A stretch of DNA of 64,000 bases from Caecitellus pseudoparvulus (lineage: Eukaryota; Bigyra: Bicosoecida), in assembly GCA_965644315.1 (NCBI GenBank), contig CBFFRQ010000062.1, positions 248,001 through 312,000 on the forward strand, in the 5' to 3' direction. Position 1 is the first letter of the stretch. Every line of letters begins with the position of its first letter. Position numbers and translations under genes: made by a program. The notes under the pieces were generated by a model. It saw only the letters and a list, made by a program, of their open reading frames with translations. It did no database searches and was not told the origin of the DNA. This document shows positions 21,501 to 33,300 of this stretch, piece after piece.

Positions 21501-24488
21501 TGGGACACGGACTGGTCCATCTGGCTCTGTAAGCAAAAGCCGGGCCGCAGCATCGCCTACTTGAACATCCACATCCCAGGCCGCATGCAAAACAACGCGA
21601 ACCCGCCTGAGAACTACCTCGGGTACATGTCCACACTGCGAGCGAACCGTAGCATCCCCTTCACTCAAAACCCTGGCGTCACGGGCATCGCCGGCGAGTC
21701 AGGGTGGTACATGCGGCAGGATGCGGGGGCGCCAACCTTCTGGACCATCCAGTCCATGCAAGTGCAACGTGGGCACTACGTTCCCCTCGCAGTCAAGTAC
21801 CCAGCCGGCACCACATTCGTCGTGCACATCCTGAACAGGTGGCGCACATGGCCCCAGAACCAGCGCTACACCGTGCCCCAGCTGCAGTCGCGTGCAGCCA
21901 TCTTCACAGACGGCGAGGCGGGTCTGAAGTCCGTCGCGCAGCTGCCCACATCCTGCACCGGTGAGAAGCTGGGATCAGCGACTCTGTGCACGGAAACTGA
22001 CATGGGCGCCCTGGGCCCTGGGTGGTTCTTTGACGGCTCCTTCTTGTGGCTGCGCCTGGTGCAGCCATCGTACTACTTCGACACGTCCTTTGCAGGCACC
22101 TACTCTTGGAGCCGGGAAGGGCTGACCGTCTTGGACATCGAGGGCGCCTTCCACTACGAAATCACCGCCACCTGCCCTCCCGGCACGCTGAACGGGGACG
22201 GTAGCGCATGCGCCGTGGCAGACTCCATCCCTCTCGATGGACAGCCCATGCCAGGGGACATTGATGTATCAGACGACGACGCGCCGTGGCAGCCACCGCC
22301 CAGCCCCACCAGCACACCCCCAGCCGTGTCCCCCACCCCCTCTGGCTCGCCTGCCGCGCCATCGGCCTCCCCTTCCTCCCAGGCATCATCCACCCCCCTG
22401 GCAACGGGCCCATCCACCCCGACCCCCATGGCGACGGGCCCATCCACCCCGACCCCCGTGGCAACGGGCTCATCCACCCCGACCCCCATGGCAACGGGTC
22501 CGTCCACCCCGACCCCATCTGCCTCTGGCCCGGCTAGCCCCAGTGCCCAGGCCACAACTTCCCGCTCCCCAGTGCCTACGCGCCAACCCCACGAGTCCCC
22601 GACTTCCTCCCCATCAGGTGTGGCCACGGGCTCGCCCACAATGAGTCCCGCATCCACCCCAGATTCCACGGCGACGGCAAGCGCCTCCCAGGCAGCCTCG
22701 CCCACAAGTGCGGCAACCACCACGCCCGAGGCGACCACATCACCAGGGGCAACCTCCGCATCCACCCCCATGGCCTCCCCCCCGCCCACCTCCACTCCTG
22801 AAGCCTCCACTTCTCCCGCCAACACGCCTGCCGCATCACCAGAGGCGACCTCTGAGGCGTCTCCGTCTGCTGCCCCCACCACTGACGTGTGTGCGGACAA
22901 GCAGGGCATGTGCAGTGGGCATGGGCAGTGCCAGCCCCACTCAGCAGGCACTGCCAGCGCAGGGGAAGGCGGCTCTGGGGCCTCCACCATCCCGGTGTGT
23001 GCCTGCTCCACCGGCTGGACTGGCTTCGACTGCTCTCGACGGGTGCCTCCCGCGAGCCGTGACGGCTCGACCAGCAGCATGGCAGTGGACCAGGGCGCCA
23101 CGCTGGCCGACCTCAACGCGGAGCTGTGCGCCAACGGACTGCCCGACCACCGCACCCTGACAGCAGGCACTGCCGAGAACGTGTTGCACGTGGAGGCTGA
23201 CATCGACTGCGGCGGCGCAGCGGCATGGGCGCAGCGGACAGGCAGTGCACCCGTTGGCTGTGCCGCCCGCTGCAAGCTGGGCATGAGGTGCTTCGCAGAC
23301 AGCGACTGCTCACCGCCCGGAGCAGACCTCACCCACGCCTCTGCCCACGTCTGCCGCGTCGTGCCCGACGACCTGCGAGCCGGCTTCGCCGCGCCACCCG
23401 CCCTGGAGGCAGACGCCTTCCCCCGCGAAGTACCGGGTCGCTGTGTGCGGCTGGGGCATGCCCAGGATGGACTGCGTTCCCTGCACCTGCGGCTGTGGCT
23501 ATGGGGGCTGGACCTGCCCGACGCTGTCGCAGCTGACCTCTCTGCCCTGCTTCCAGGTGCCCTGGCCAGGGCCCTCACGGCCGCGGGAGTGCGGGCAGGG
23601 CGTTCCACACACCCTGCCTGGCAGCAACTCATCTCGCTGGCTGGCCTGGGTGACGGAGCACCCTCTGCGCGGCAGCTGGGCTCCAAGCCAGTGGCGACCT
23701 TTACCGACGACTTTGCGGCGGGCGCCGCCAAGGAGGGTGGCCCAGGCGACGTCCCAGACACCTTCACAGACTCCTGGGCAGCCCAGGAGACACAGCAGGG
23801 GGGAGAGAAGAGCGAAAACCCCCCCCTCGCATACTTCACGGACTCGTTTTCCCCCACGTGGGCTGCACCCGAGGCTAGGGCACTGCAGGGGGCCCCCGCC
23901 GCAGCACTGCAGGTGACAGTGCAAGTGCAGGCGCCTGGCGCTGGTGTGTCGGATGCCGACCTGCTCGCCTTGGCCTCGTCTGCAGTGGACAGTGGGGATG
24001 TGCACCGGGAGTTGCTGGCGGCACAGCCTGGCTTGCCCGTGACGCGTGTGACGTCCAACGCTAACAGTGCAGGGGTGGCCGAGGTGGGGGCTGCTCGAGG
24101 GGACGGCGCCACCCCCTCGGCTTCCCCCTCCCCCTCCCCTGAGCCAGGGGCTGCAGCCGGCAGTGGCACCTCCTCCAAGCCCTCCGGCATGGACGCGCTG
24201 GGCGGCCTGGCGGGCGTCATGGGCATCGTGGCTGGCGTGGTGGTCATCGCCATCGTCGTGGCGGCTGTGTTGTGGCAGCAGCGGACGGCGCCGCGAGGCC
24301 GCTTCGCCAGCACAGCTGCGCGCGCAGTGCCCAAGACCGGCGCCGCTCAGTCCCCTGCTGCTGCCCCCCGCCGCCCGTCAGTGATTGGCGACACGGTGAA
24401 CCCGCTGGTCAGCGCCGGGCACAGCGGCGCCTCCACCCGTAACAGCCGCATGTCCCGCATTCAGCGTGCACAGGGGCCGCAGGTGTGA
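18592..24488 (+). CDS. Secreted/membrane G8-domain and beta-helix protein with EGF module
   Basis: Exons 18592-18972 and 19053-24488 (80-bp intron, GTGCGT...CGCAG), 1938 aa. A signal peptide is clear (MHSLQAVLALASIAAAAASS). A G8 domain starts near residue 288 (LWHEAATWAGG), followed by parallel beta-helix repeats to about residue 1080 with the TMEM2/CEMIP/PKHD1L1-type pattern (MHVLGDVNG, CIVVHGTHASLVNENVCYD, GHAIYMSEDGVEERN). A Pro/Ser/Thr-rich mucin-like stalk spans about 1207-1400, then an EGF-like module (CADKQGMCSGHGQC...CACSTGWTGFDC), then a region with three FTD-x-F/W motifs. One transmembrane helix lies near 1843-1870 (GIVAGVVVIAIVVAAVLW), followed by a short basic tail. It is a type I surface protein. 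Animal TMEM2 and CEMIP are linked to hyaluronan degradation; carbohydrate or matrix binding here is inference. Confidence 0.85.
22398..22517 (+). repeat. 30-bp tandem repeat encoding the mucin-like stalk
   Basis: Four 30-bp units (10 aa each) of the form PMATGPSTPT, with M/V and P/S variants, lie inside the Pro/Ser/Thr-rich stalk of the G8 protein. It is a coding minisatellite and so likely to vary in copy number between strains. The Ser/Thr density suggests O-glycosylation. Confidence 0.75.
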
Positions 24489-24705
24489 GGGCGGTGGCCT
24501 CAGCACTTGCCGCAGCGCGCGTGTGTGTGTCTGTTTTCTCACTATTCTGTCCTGCTCACCGTGCAGCTGGCTTGCGCGTGGCAGTGGGTGGCAAGTCTCA
24601 AATGCAACTTGCCGCAACACAATCAGTTGAGCATGCAGTGCCCCATCGTGATCACCCCATTGAAGCGTGTGGCGCGGCCATCGATTGACGCTTGCGCGAC
24701 ACACC

Positions 24706-25418
24706 ATGCAGGCTGCACTTGCAGCGCTGCAGGAGGTGGGAGCGGAAATGGCAGAGCTGAAGGCTCACTGCAAACAAGCAGATCACCTGTCTCAAGCCAT
24801 GGTGGACGTTGTGGACGTTTTTTCAAGGCTTGAGGGCGGGCTCGCAGTCCAGAGGGCGTGCCTTGCGCCAGGCACGCTGTTTCGGGCACAGAAACCAGGT
24901 GCGGCGCCGCGTGAAGAATCCCTCCCCTTGCAAGGAGCATACACCCACTCGCTTACTTTACAGTTGAAGCGAAAACCGCTGCGGTTGAGGGACAGGGCTC
25001 GGCAGCAACCCACAAGGAGCGAGGCAAGCCGAAGGTGCGTTTGCGCGTAACGCCAGCGAAACTTGCTCCAACACCGCCTGTGCCCCTGTCGCAGCGAACA
25101 CTGCAAGACGCCCTTCGAGCATGCATTCCATCCAAATTCCACACCCCCACGGACCTGGATAATCTCGGCAAGCTGGTCAAGCTCGCCAAAGAGCGGCGTG
25201 GTGCAGCCAAGGCCGGCCCCGCCAGTGACGCCGACGAGGGCATCACCCTTCGGGATGCGCACGGTGCCACTGGGCGGCCCATGATGGCCTGCAACGCATA
25301 CCTGTCAGCTCTTGTGGCGGGGAAGTTTCTGGAGCGCCGCACGGGCGGCGGGCGCCGCAGCACTGGCATTTCCTTCCACTGGGTGCCGCCTCGCCAGCGC
25401 GGCAGCAGGAAGCACTGA
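24706..25418 (+). CDS. Unknown protein: coiled coil plus basic C-terminal domain
   Basis: Exons 24706-24898 and 24964-25418 (65-bp intron, GTGCGG...TTTACAG, phase 1), 215 aa. The N-terminal 60 residues form an amphipathic helix (LQEVGAEMAELKAHCKQADH). A basic Lys/Pro-rich linker follows. The C-terminal about 110 residues look like a compact helical fold ending in two strands (RRTGGGRRSTGISFHWV), as in a winged helix. Helix, linker and C-terminal winged helix with a Gly-rich beta wing recalls kinetochore SKA1, but I cannot match specific residues, so no function is assigned. The stop is 18 bp from the convergent Bud32 gene. Confidence 0.6.
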
Positions 25419-25436
25419 GTGCCCACGTCCAGGCCC

Positions 25437-26322
25437 TTACCCCACCGCCATGCGCTTGCGGCCTCGTGCTCTCACCGCGGAGAAGCGCCGCTGCACGGCA
25501 TCTGCGCCTGTCACAGCCCCCATGTACGCGGCCAGCAGCACCTTCCACGCCCCATCCTGCTTTGGGTGAGAGCTGGTGAAGGCGCGCTCAAGCACGTACA
25601 AGTCCACGCCGAGGTCTTCCTGGGAACGGTTGGTGTTGCGGGAGGCCAGGCCAAAGTCGATGAGGGTCACTGCGTGGTCCCCCGGCGACACCATCACGTT
25701 GGAGGTGGTGAGGTCGCCGTGCACAATGCCAGCACTGTGCACTGCCGCCACAGCCGTGCCGATGGCGCCCGCCAATTCCCGCAAGGTGCTGCAGGCTGCT
25801 GCTGACGGTGCAGCGTCAAGGCTGGAGCCGCCGGCAGGCCCAACTTCGACGGCCCCCGTGGTAGTGACCCGAAATGGGGCGTCCAGCCCCGCCCCTGCCG
25901 CATCCACCGCCCGGAATGCACTTGCCGCCGTGACACCGTCCACCTTGGACATGATGACGATGCCCGCTGCGTCGTCGGCGTGCAGCAGGGTAGGCGCAGG
26001 AATGCCCGCCTCTGCGCACCGCTCCAACGCCCGGTGCTCAGCACGGGTGCGGGCTTTGGTGAGCTTGCTGTCGAGAGCCGGGTGGCGGTATGCCTTAGGA
26101 AACCTCCACTTGATCACGGCTGGGCTGCCTTGCCACTCCCCTGTGTACACTCTCTGTGGGGGTGCAGTGGCAGGTGGCATGGGGTGCACCAGGCGCCGCC
26201 AGCACGAGTGGGCCGAGACGCACCGCCTCAGCGCCCTGAGAAACAAGTGTGGAGGAGGACAAGAGCGCTTCATACGCTGCTGGGACCCTGTCCCCGACCT
26301 GTACATCACTGGCGGCCGCCAT
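25437..26322 (-). CDS. BUD32: Bud32/PRPK-type atypical kinase (KEOPS complex)
   Basis: Minus-strand exons 26322-26224 and 26153-25437 (70-bp intron, GTGCGT...CACAG), 271 aa. Signature features are the glycine-poor N-lobe (LVSQGAEA then RVYTGEWQGSPAVIKWRFPK with the invariant Lys), the catalytic loop HGDLTTSN (His about 178), DFG (Asp about 199, IDFGLA), the family motif GVDLYVLERAF-x-SSHP and the basic C-terminal end VRARGRKRMAVG. Bud32 (TP53RK) is the ATPase/kinase subunit of KEOPS, which makes t6A at position 37 of tRNAs decoding ANN codons. The length is close to the usual 230-250 aa, plus an insertion of about 25 Ala/Gly-rich residues between the N- and C-lobes. The minimal C-lobe is as expected for the family. 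Confidence 0.93.
26154..26223 (-). other. Intron of the Bud32 gene
   Basis: 70-bp intron with donor GTGCGT and acceptor CCCCCACAG. Removal links SQGAEA to RVYTGEW, the junction expected from Bud32 homologues, so this splice is well supported. Confidence 0.85.
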
Positions 26323-26629
26323 GGTCTGAAGCACAGGCGCCTTTGCGTGTCGCTGCGGAAATTGGATGCCTTGCCAACTAGCAGCAGCTGTAGCAGCGTG
26401 CTCAAATCAAAACAGTCCGCCAATGCACTGCAATCCACATTTTTGGAAATTGAACATTGTGAGTGTGAGCTCATGTGCCCCACTTTGCCCTCTGTGGAGT
26501 TCGGGGGTCCTCGTGCTTCATCCTCCTAGCAGAGCACAAACTTTGGGTGCGGGTCTGCTTCAGAACTCACCTCTTCGAGTCTTTCACAGACGCCCAACAC
26601 AGTAGCATCTTTTTAGACTTTTGCGCAAA
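26323..26629. other. Divergent promoter region of the Bud32 and peroxiredoxin genes
   Basis: 307 bp between two divergently oriented start codons. It should contain both promoters and 5' UTRs. It is less GC-rich than the coding regions beside it. No specific element is recognisable. Confidence 0.5.
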
Positions 26630-27332
26630 ATGGCAGCCGCATCTGCCCCCATTGAGGTCCGTGTGCAGCCCGCGCTGTCCAGTCTGGCATGCGGAATTCT
26701 GTGCATCCTCCCTCATCGCCCACCTGTACAGGTTGGCACTGCCTTCCCGGAGGTCACTGTGCACAAGGTTGGGGAGGAAATTAAGACTTCTGGCAGTACG
26801 ATGGAGGGGTGCGTCTTTGCTGCGGCTCTGGCAGCTACTGGCATCCGATTGCTGCATGCACGAGCTCTGACCCCGCCGCGCAGGAAGCTGGTGCTCGTGG
26901 GAGTGCCTGGCGCCTTCACACCCACCTGCCACCTGAAGCACCTCCCAAGCTATGTTGAACAAGCTGCCCAGTTCAAGGAGGCGGGTGCCAAGCTCGTCTT
27001 CACGTCTGGTGAGTGTGCTGGCGCCGCCGGTGTGACCTTGCACCGAGCACGCCCGCCCACCCAACGACTGTGCAGTGAACGACGCTTTCGTCATGAAGGC
27101 ATGGGGTGCTGCCACAGGTGCTGATGAAGCCGGCATCGACATGTGGGCTGACCCCAAGGCAGAGCTTGCAAAGGCGCTGGGTGTGGATTTCGAAGTGCCT
27201 GCTCTGGGCGGCGTGCGCTCGCAGCGCTACGCGGCGTTCGTGGAAGACGGCACCGTGAAGCACCTTGCCTTGGACAAGGGGGACGAGAGCAGCTTTGCAG
27301 CGGCCATGCTGAAGGTTGTGAAGGGGGAGTAA
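26630..27332 (+). CDS. Peroxiredoxin, Prx5 type
   Basis: Proposed exons are 26630-26656, 26732-26808, 26884-27008 and 27076-27332, giving 161 aa, the usual Prx5 length. The later splices are strongly supported: they yield [16 protein letters not shown] with the peroxidatic Cys in PGAFTPTC, and [13 protein letters not shown]. The first proposed intron (75 nt, in frame, no stop) could instead be translated, adding 25 atypical residues. The family reduces H2O2 and organic peroxides in the cytosol, peroxisomes or mitochondria using thioredoxin or glutathione. No targeting peptide or C-terminal SKL is seen (ends VVKGE), so a cytosolic enzyme is inferred. The resolving Cys of animal Prx5 is not evident, as in many plant and protist members. 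Confidence 0.9.
27009..27075 (+). other. Last intron of the peroxiredoxin gene
   Basis: 67-bp intron, GTGAGT...GTGCAG, splitting the Val codon of the conserved SVNDAFVM motif. Removal restores the family consensus exactly. Confidence 0.9.
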
Positions 27333-27527
27333 CTGGCACCTTCCTCCGGCGGCGTGCCAGGGTTGAACGACCGGGCTGACCGGCACTGCCATGAGTCGCT
27401 CACAATCCAACACTCCACAGAGCCCACAACCCATGCATGTCTTGCCCATGCCACTGGCTGTGCGCCCAGTTTGTCGCCCCTGCTCCTCTTGGGACTAGGC
27501 TGGGCCGTGCAATTTCCGCAGCCAAGC

Positions 27528-29847
27528 ATGACTGCCGCATTCAGTTCCCCTCCGCGGGTGGCTGCCAGCGGCTCCAGGCGCAGCACCACTCCCCAACGCC
27601 ATGTGTTCCATGAGCCCCTGGTGATTCGCCCCATGAGCCCCATGCGCCGCTTTTGGGGAGGGACTTGCCGTGCCATTGCTGTTGGCTTGTTTTGGCTGCT
27701 GGTGGCACTGGTTGCCTGCCGCATCCTGCTGCCTGGCGTGTTCAAAGCTGGGGCTGCCTTGGCCCCCACTCCTCAGCCAGTCACGGTACCTAAGAAGCAG
27801 GCTGATGGCACGACGGTGAACGTCCTGTCTCCCACCCACGAGGCGCTGCTGTCCGGCATGGGCGCCTGCGGCATCACTCAGGATGCCGCAACCTGTCCCT
27901 TCGCTTCCGCCTCCGACCTCGCAGCCACCAGTGCTGCCTTGGGGGCGGTGGAAGAGCGGGTGAGGGGCATGCAGGCGCTGAAAGAGCAAGTGGAGGGGCT
28001 ATCTGGTGCTCTCGATGCCCTAAAAGCTTCAGGCGTGGACAGGGACGGAGAGGTGCGCAAAGCCCGCCGCTTGTCGCTGCGACCTGGCGCCCGTGCAAAC
28101 CGCTGCTAGTTTGCCGCATGAACGTGCCGCTCCTGGCATTCTTCGCCTATCTCTGTGTTTGCAGACTAAATTTCAGCTGGAAACCTTGAAGGGGCATCTG
28201 GAAGGCAAGTTGGCGCAGGCCGTGGAGGAGCTGGAGAGCAAGCTGAAGACAGCCATTGAGCTTGTCTCAGCAAACTATGAGCAAGCGGCAGGGACGGCCG
28301 CCATGGCCTCTGCAAATAACGATGGCTTAGACGAGAAGCTCTCCTCGGTGCAGGCTTCCGTGGACGGCTTGTCGTCGGACGTGGACAGCCTCGCGGGGAC
28401 TGTGTCTGGTCTGCAGGGCGACGTGGCCACGTTCAAGGCAGCCGCCGAGGCGGCAGAGGCCGCCGCCAGCGCTGCGTCCAAGCAAGCGTCAGAGGCAATA
28501 GGGGCTGCGCACGCTGCCCAGGAGTCCCTGACTCTGGCCTCGGCCACGGTGTCAGCGACCGCCAGCGACGACCAGCCCCCCACGCCCGTTGCAGTGGAGC
28601 CCGACGAGGCAGCGCTCATCGCCACGGTCACTGAGCTCGCACAAGCGCATGTCGGCGAGGCAGTGCGATCGAAGCTGGCAGCCGAGACCGGCAGTATCTC
28701 CGACTCTGCCAAGCAGATGGTGGCGGACGCTGTACGGGAGGCGCTGGACTCCGCTGATGTGGCTGCTTCTATCCAGGTGGCCGTGCAAGGCGTCGTTGCG
28801 GATGCGCTGTCGGAAGGCTCAACTGCCCGAGCCACGCTGGATGGCGCGGCACGGGACGCTCTCATGAGTGCCATCCAGGGCAGCGGCTCCATTCCCGAAG
28901 TAGCGGAGGCTGCGCAGGCTGTGGCCAAGGAGGCTGTCGCCGCAGCCCTGCCATCTGTTGTGCAGTCTGCGTCTGTTGACGAGGCTGCCAGGGAAGCAAT
29001 AACGACTGCTCTGCAGCCAGCTGCGGCTGAAGCGGCCACTGGCGTCGTGGAGAGCACCCTCGCTCCTTGGGTGGAGGAGGCGAAGGCAAGCCTCACTACG
29101 GCGGCTGCGACGGCTGTGGCTGATGCAAGCGCCACCCAGGCTTCCACTGGACCTGCTGCAGGCGATGCATCGGCCTTGGCGCGGCAGTTCCCAGCGTCGC
29201 TTGCCCTGGCGACGCTGGGCGCCTTTGTCGAGGTGGGGCCTGGCACAACCGGCACGGCCCTCTTGGAGCAAGCCAGCGCTGACGTGCTGCAGCACTGTTC
29301 CACGCCCATTGCAGGAGAAGGCAGGCCTTCCGTCATTCGGGATCTTCTGAACGCCGCCTCGCCAGGTGATGCGGTGTACAGCAGCGGTGCAGGCTTGCCC
29401 TCAGCGCAGGCCGTCGCCAAGTGCCGCGCGGCGAAGCAGCTCACTGCGCAGCACTCACTCCCCTTTGGCAAACTGGCTTCGTCCAACCCAGACTGGCTTA
29501 CCCTGGGCACTCGACCTGTGCCTGGGGAGGCGTGGGTGGTGGATGCTGGCCAGGCTGAAGTGACCCTGCGACTTGCGCAGCCTGCAGCGCTGGCACGTGT
29601 TGGGCTGCTTTTCCCTACCAAGTACCAGGCACACGAAGAATCACAGTGCATGCCCTCCTCCGTGACCTTGCAGTGTGTCGACGGTGACAGGCCTGTTCCG
29701 TATGCGAGTGGCACCCTCATTGCTGACCCTGAGGCAGGTGAAGCGTGGGTGGACGTGGAGGCGGCATCCCAGTGCATGCGCTTCAAAGCGACGTTTTTCT
29801 CGAACCAGCAGCGCATTTGTGTGTACAGGCTTGTCTTGCAGGCTTGA
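27528..29847 (+). CDS. SUN-domain nuclear envelope protein
   Basis: Exons 27528-28052 and 28165-29847 (112-bp intron, GTGCGC...TTTGCAG), 735 aa. The N-terminal about 45 residues are basic and Ser/Pro-rich (nucleoplasmic side), followed by one transmembrane helix (AIAVGLFWLLVALVACRILL). A long Ala/Glu-rich coiled coil spans about 145-500. The C-terminal about 160 residues form a SUN domain: PGEAWVVDAGQAEVTLRLAQ, then a core with MPSSVTLQC, and the typical end FFSNQQRICVYRLVL. SUN proteins sit in the inner nuclear membrane and hold KASH partners in the perinuclear space, linking nucleus and cytoskeleton. The order matches the canonical family. Identity rests on this order and the PG-x-AW/FSN/CxYR pattern. 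Confidence 0.82.
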
Positions 29848-30372
29848 CCGCCCTCCTCAGCCAGCCCGAATGCACGGTTCCCGCCCAGCGGGCCAACATG
29901 TGGTGTGACGGTCAGCGTTGGTGATCGTGCATTGTCAACGCTCGCCACATTCACGAAGAGGCTCTCACTTCACTTCACATCACACCACATCACTCACAGG
30001 CCTCAAACAGTTGTTTGGTTGCGCAGCATCTGCCACTGCAGCGCTCAATTCCATAGCCATGGCTTGTAGACTTCCACCCTACGAACTCAAGCTGCAACGG
30101 CCCCATGCACAGTGCAGCACAGCACCAGCTTGGGCAACCAGACAACATGATTGACACCTGCTGTTGCATCTTGGATATCTGGCCGGCAGAGCAGGCGTTC
30201 TGCAATGAACGTCGGCTGCAGATTGCTGCTGCGGAAATCGACTCGGCTGGGGCAAGCTCTCCTGCTTGGCCTTGCCTGGCTTCCACAGGCCTCCTGAGGC
30301 ACGGACAGCACCAACATCCTCCCATCACTATCAAAACGCCCGGGGGGACGAACTGTTGCAGTTTGCAGAGCC
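29848..30372. other. Intergenic region between convergent genes
   Basis: 525 bp between the SUN gene stop and the stop of the giant membrane-protein gene. Open frames are short and unrecognised. It probably consists of the two 3' UTRs. AT content is higher than in the flanking coding DNA. Confidence 0.5.
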
Positions 30373-33300
30373 CTACAAAACCCGGCGAGGCTTCGCTCTA
30401 CCCTTGGACCGGCTGCGAGACTTGCCCCGTGACCGGGCGGCAGCTTGTGGGACGAACTGTCCAAGCCCCTGATGGGCCCGCCTGGCACCCCCCGGAGCCG
30501 CCTTTGCATCTGCTGGTGCCTTACTTTCACCCCTCCCTTTTTGTGCTTGCTTGCGAGCAGCAAGCACTTTTTCGCGGGCATCCTGGGCGGCACCTCGCAT
30601 CAGGCGCATTGTGTTTGCTTTGTCCCCCGTCGTCACACGGGTTGTCACTTTGATGTCGCTCGTGGCCTGCTTGAGCGTGTCCAAGTAGGCACTATTGCCA
30701 TCGCCGTCACCCTGCCGCTTGGCGCTGCGCAGGGGCGAGAACATCATGAACGCACCGGCACTCTCCGGCTCTTTTTTGGTTGGCTCGTGGCTTTGCCGAC
30801 CCGCAAGCAGCGCAGCCAGCATCAAATCACGCTTTATGTCTGGTTCTTCAGCGTCCATCAAAGTTGCCCGTGGGTGCTGGATGGAACCCAAACCAGGGGA
30901 TTGCACGCCGCCGTTCCCCGCCAGGGTGCTTGCAGGCGCTGCTTGGCCGTGCGCACCGTGGCCGGGCACAGCACTGGTCAGCACCCGTGTGCTGCGGGGC
31001 CCAGTGGTGAGTGGCGGAGCTGCTTCGCCTCTAAGGCCATGGGGGCCCCTTGCCGCAGAACGCTGGAGTGTTTGCAGCGGCATGGTCGGGATCACTAGCT
31101 CTTGACTGTTTCCAGCCCTGAGCAGCATTGGGTGAAGTGCATGGCGATTGCGTTTCACCCAAGCTGCAGTGCTGAGCGGATCAGCACTGCTTCTATGGCT
31201 CTGTGGGGTGCGCGCGTACTCCAGGCCTTTTTGCATGGCTGCAGCATGCTGCGCAGGCGATGAAGGCACGTGCCGACCGCCAGAGTTTGCACTTGTCCCT
31301 GAGCCAGCTCCTGGGCCTTGCTTGGGCCGAACAGCAATGGTAGCGTCGGGGTTGAGGACTCTGCGCAAGGCAGACGTGTCTGGCTTGCGCAGCAGCTTGT
31401 CCAGACCTTCCTGGATTGTCCCTTTGGCTCGGGCCAGGCCGGAGTACGCCCACCGACACATGCGTTCAAGCCAGAGCGCAGGGAGCATGAGCCAGAGGCA
31501 AACTGCTATGGGCACCCAAAGTTGTGCCCACAGTACCCATGCGATGGAGGTTAACGTCAATTGAGAAGGCACTGCCTCATCCTCGTGGGGAATGTCAAAC
31601 GCGGCAGCTGTTCGCGCGCCGCCCCCCTCTGCTCGAACAGTCCACAAGTACAGCAGAATACGAAGCGACACTTGGCCCAGCGCAGATGCCAAGACCAGGC
31701 CTGTAGTCAATGAGCGGGTCAGCGTCACCAGTTGCAGGCGCTTCACAACTGCACGTTGGCGGAGTGCACTGCGACGGTGCGCTGCCGTCGCTCCAGCAGG
31801 CAGGACCACAACATGAGAGAATTTGGACCTTTGTTCAATGTGCTGGAACATATTGAAGGGACGGAAGTACGCATAGGAGCACACAAGTGCACAGAGAAGC
31901 GCGCACATGGTGAACATGCGAGGCACAATGCTGGGCAACAAGACCGGCAAAAGGGCGCAGAAGCAGACGAGCAGGTGCCACACTGCATGCCACCACCACA
32001 GAAGGGGCCTGCTCCACCCCCACAAGAACCCGTGTTCCCGCCAAGCTTGCTGCCGCCCTCGCACAACACCACCGCCAGCCTGCGCAACGGTGGCCATCAC
32101 TCCCTGTACCTTGAAGTGCCTTGACGATGCAGCACTGCTCGTGGCGTACGCACGAGACAGGGCTGCGACTGGGCCCACGGCGACAAGCCCGATGATGACA
32201 ATGGAGCAAATTCGTAGCAACCACCGCTGTGCCGGCCCTGTGTGGGTGAATCCAATCCGCAGAACCCAGTCCCCCTTCAAAGTTTCTACCTCCGGGAACG
32301 CAGACGCGGCGGTGGCAAGAATAAGACTCGGCCCGGCTGCCCAAGATAGCATGACCAGTGCTCGGTGGAGGGCGTGCCACACCCGCTGCAGCGTCTGTGC
32401 CTGCTCGTCAACAACTCGCGCCCAAACAGACATGATACTCGCGATGAGTGCAGCTGCCAGCGCGAAGCCAGCGCCTGCAAGGGGAAGCCACAAAGATGCA
32501 GTGCCATCTCGCTTCATCAAACAAGCTGCATCAAAGGTTGCAGGCGAGAAGACGCTGGGAAGTCCAAGCATGGCATCAGTGAGAGATGTTGCGCCTTCCC
32601 CGCCTCCCCGCACAGCGTTCAACACGAAGCAAAGCTGCAAGTGCAGCAGCAGCATCCAGGCTGCGAAGGGGCGCAGAGTAGGGTCGACCCTAAAGCGCAC
32701 CGCCTCCTCGAGGGCTGTAACCCCGCGCTTGATGCTCATTGTTGCCAACTGTACAGCATCTGAAGCGATGCTGTGTGCTGCTGTCACTGCAAGAGCGGCT
32801 CCCGACTCCATGTGCACCAGCCTGACGCCCAGCAGCTGCATGGAGGGAGCCGTGCGCCAGCTGATCCCAAACACCGAGTACAGCGCCAAGCCCAAGATCC
32901 CAGCAACAATCACAGCTGCTACTGCGTTTGCAAAAGGCCGACAACGTGCGCAGAGGCCTGCGACACCATGCGACGCCGGGAAGTGTCGCCAGCCGCTCAC
33001 GCAGCGCGAGCACAGGCCCAGCCGAGGCTCGTGCCCGGGCGCACATTCAGTGTTGGTCATCTTTGCACTGCACCTGCCCAGTGAAGGTGATTGATCAGTT
33101 GCGCTCCGGCAAGCCAGAACGTTGTAACAAGTTTTGGCGCTGAACGAGCCGATGGAGCCAGAGTGGAATCGGTAGCCCGTCACAACGCGCCCGTGTCCTC
33201 GGCGGCACTCCACGCCCTCGCCACATGGTACACACTGGGCAGCACCACATAGTGATGTAGTTCCACTGGGGCAAACTTCACAGACACCAGGGTCGAGCAC

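Noticed and set aside
22154-24334. 726-codon minus-strand frame within the G8 gene
   Set aside because: Antisense of the stalk, EGF and membrane segments of a well-supported protein.
26657-26731. Additional 25 residues in the peroxiredoxin N-terminus
   Set aside because: They can be translated in frame but interrupt the conserved N-terminal strand; GTCCGT...TGTACAG is taken as an intron, with the alternative noted.
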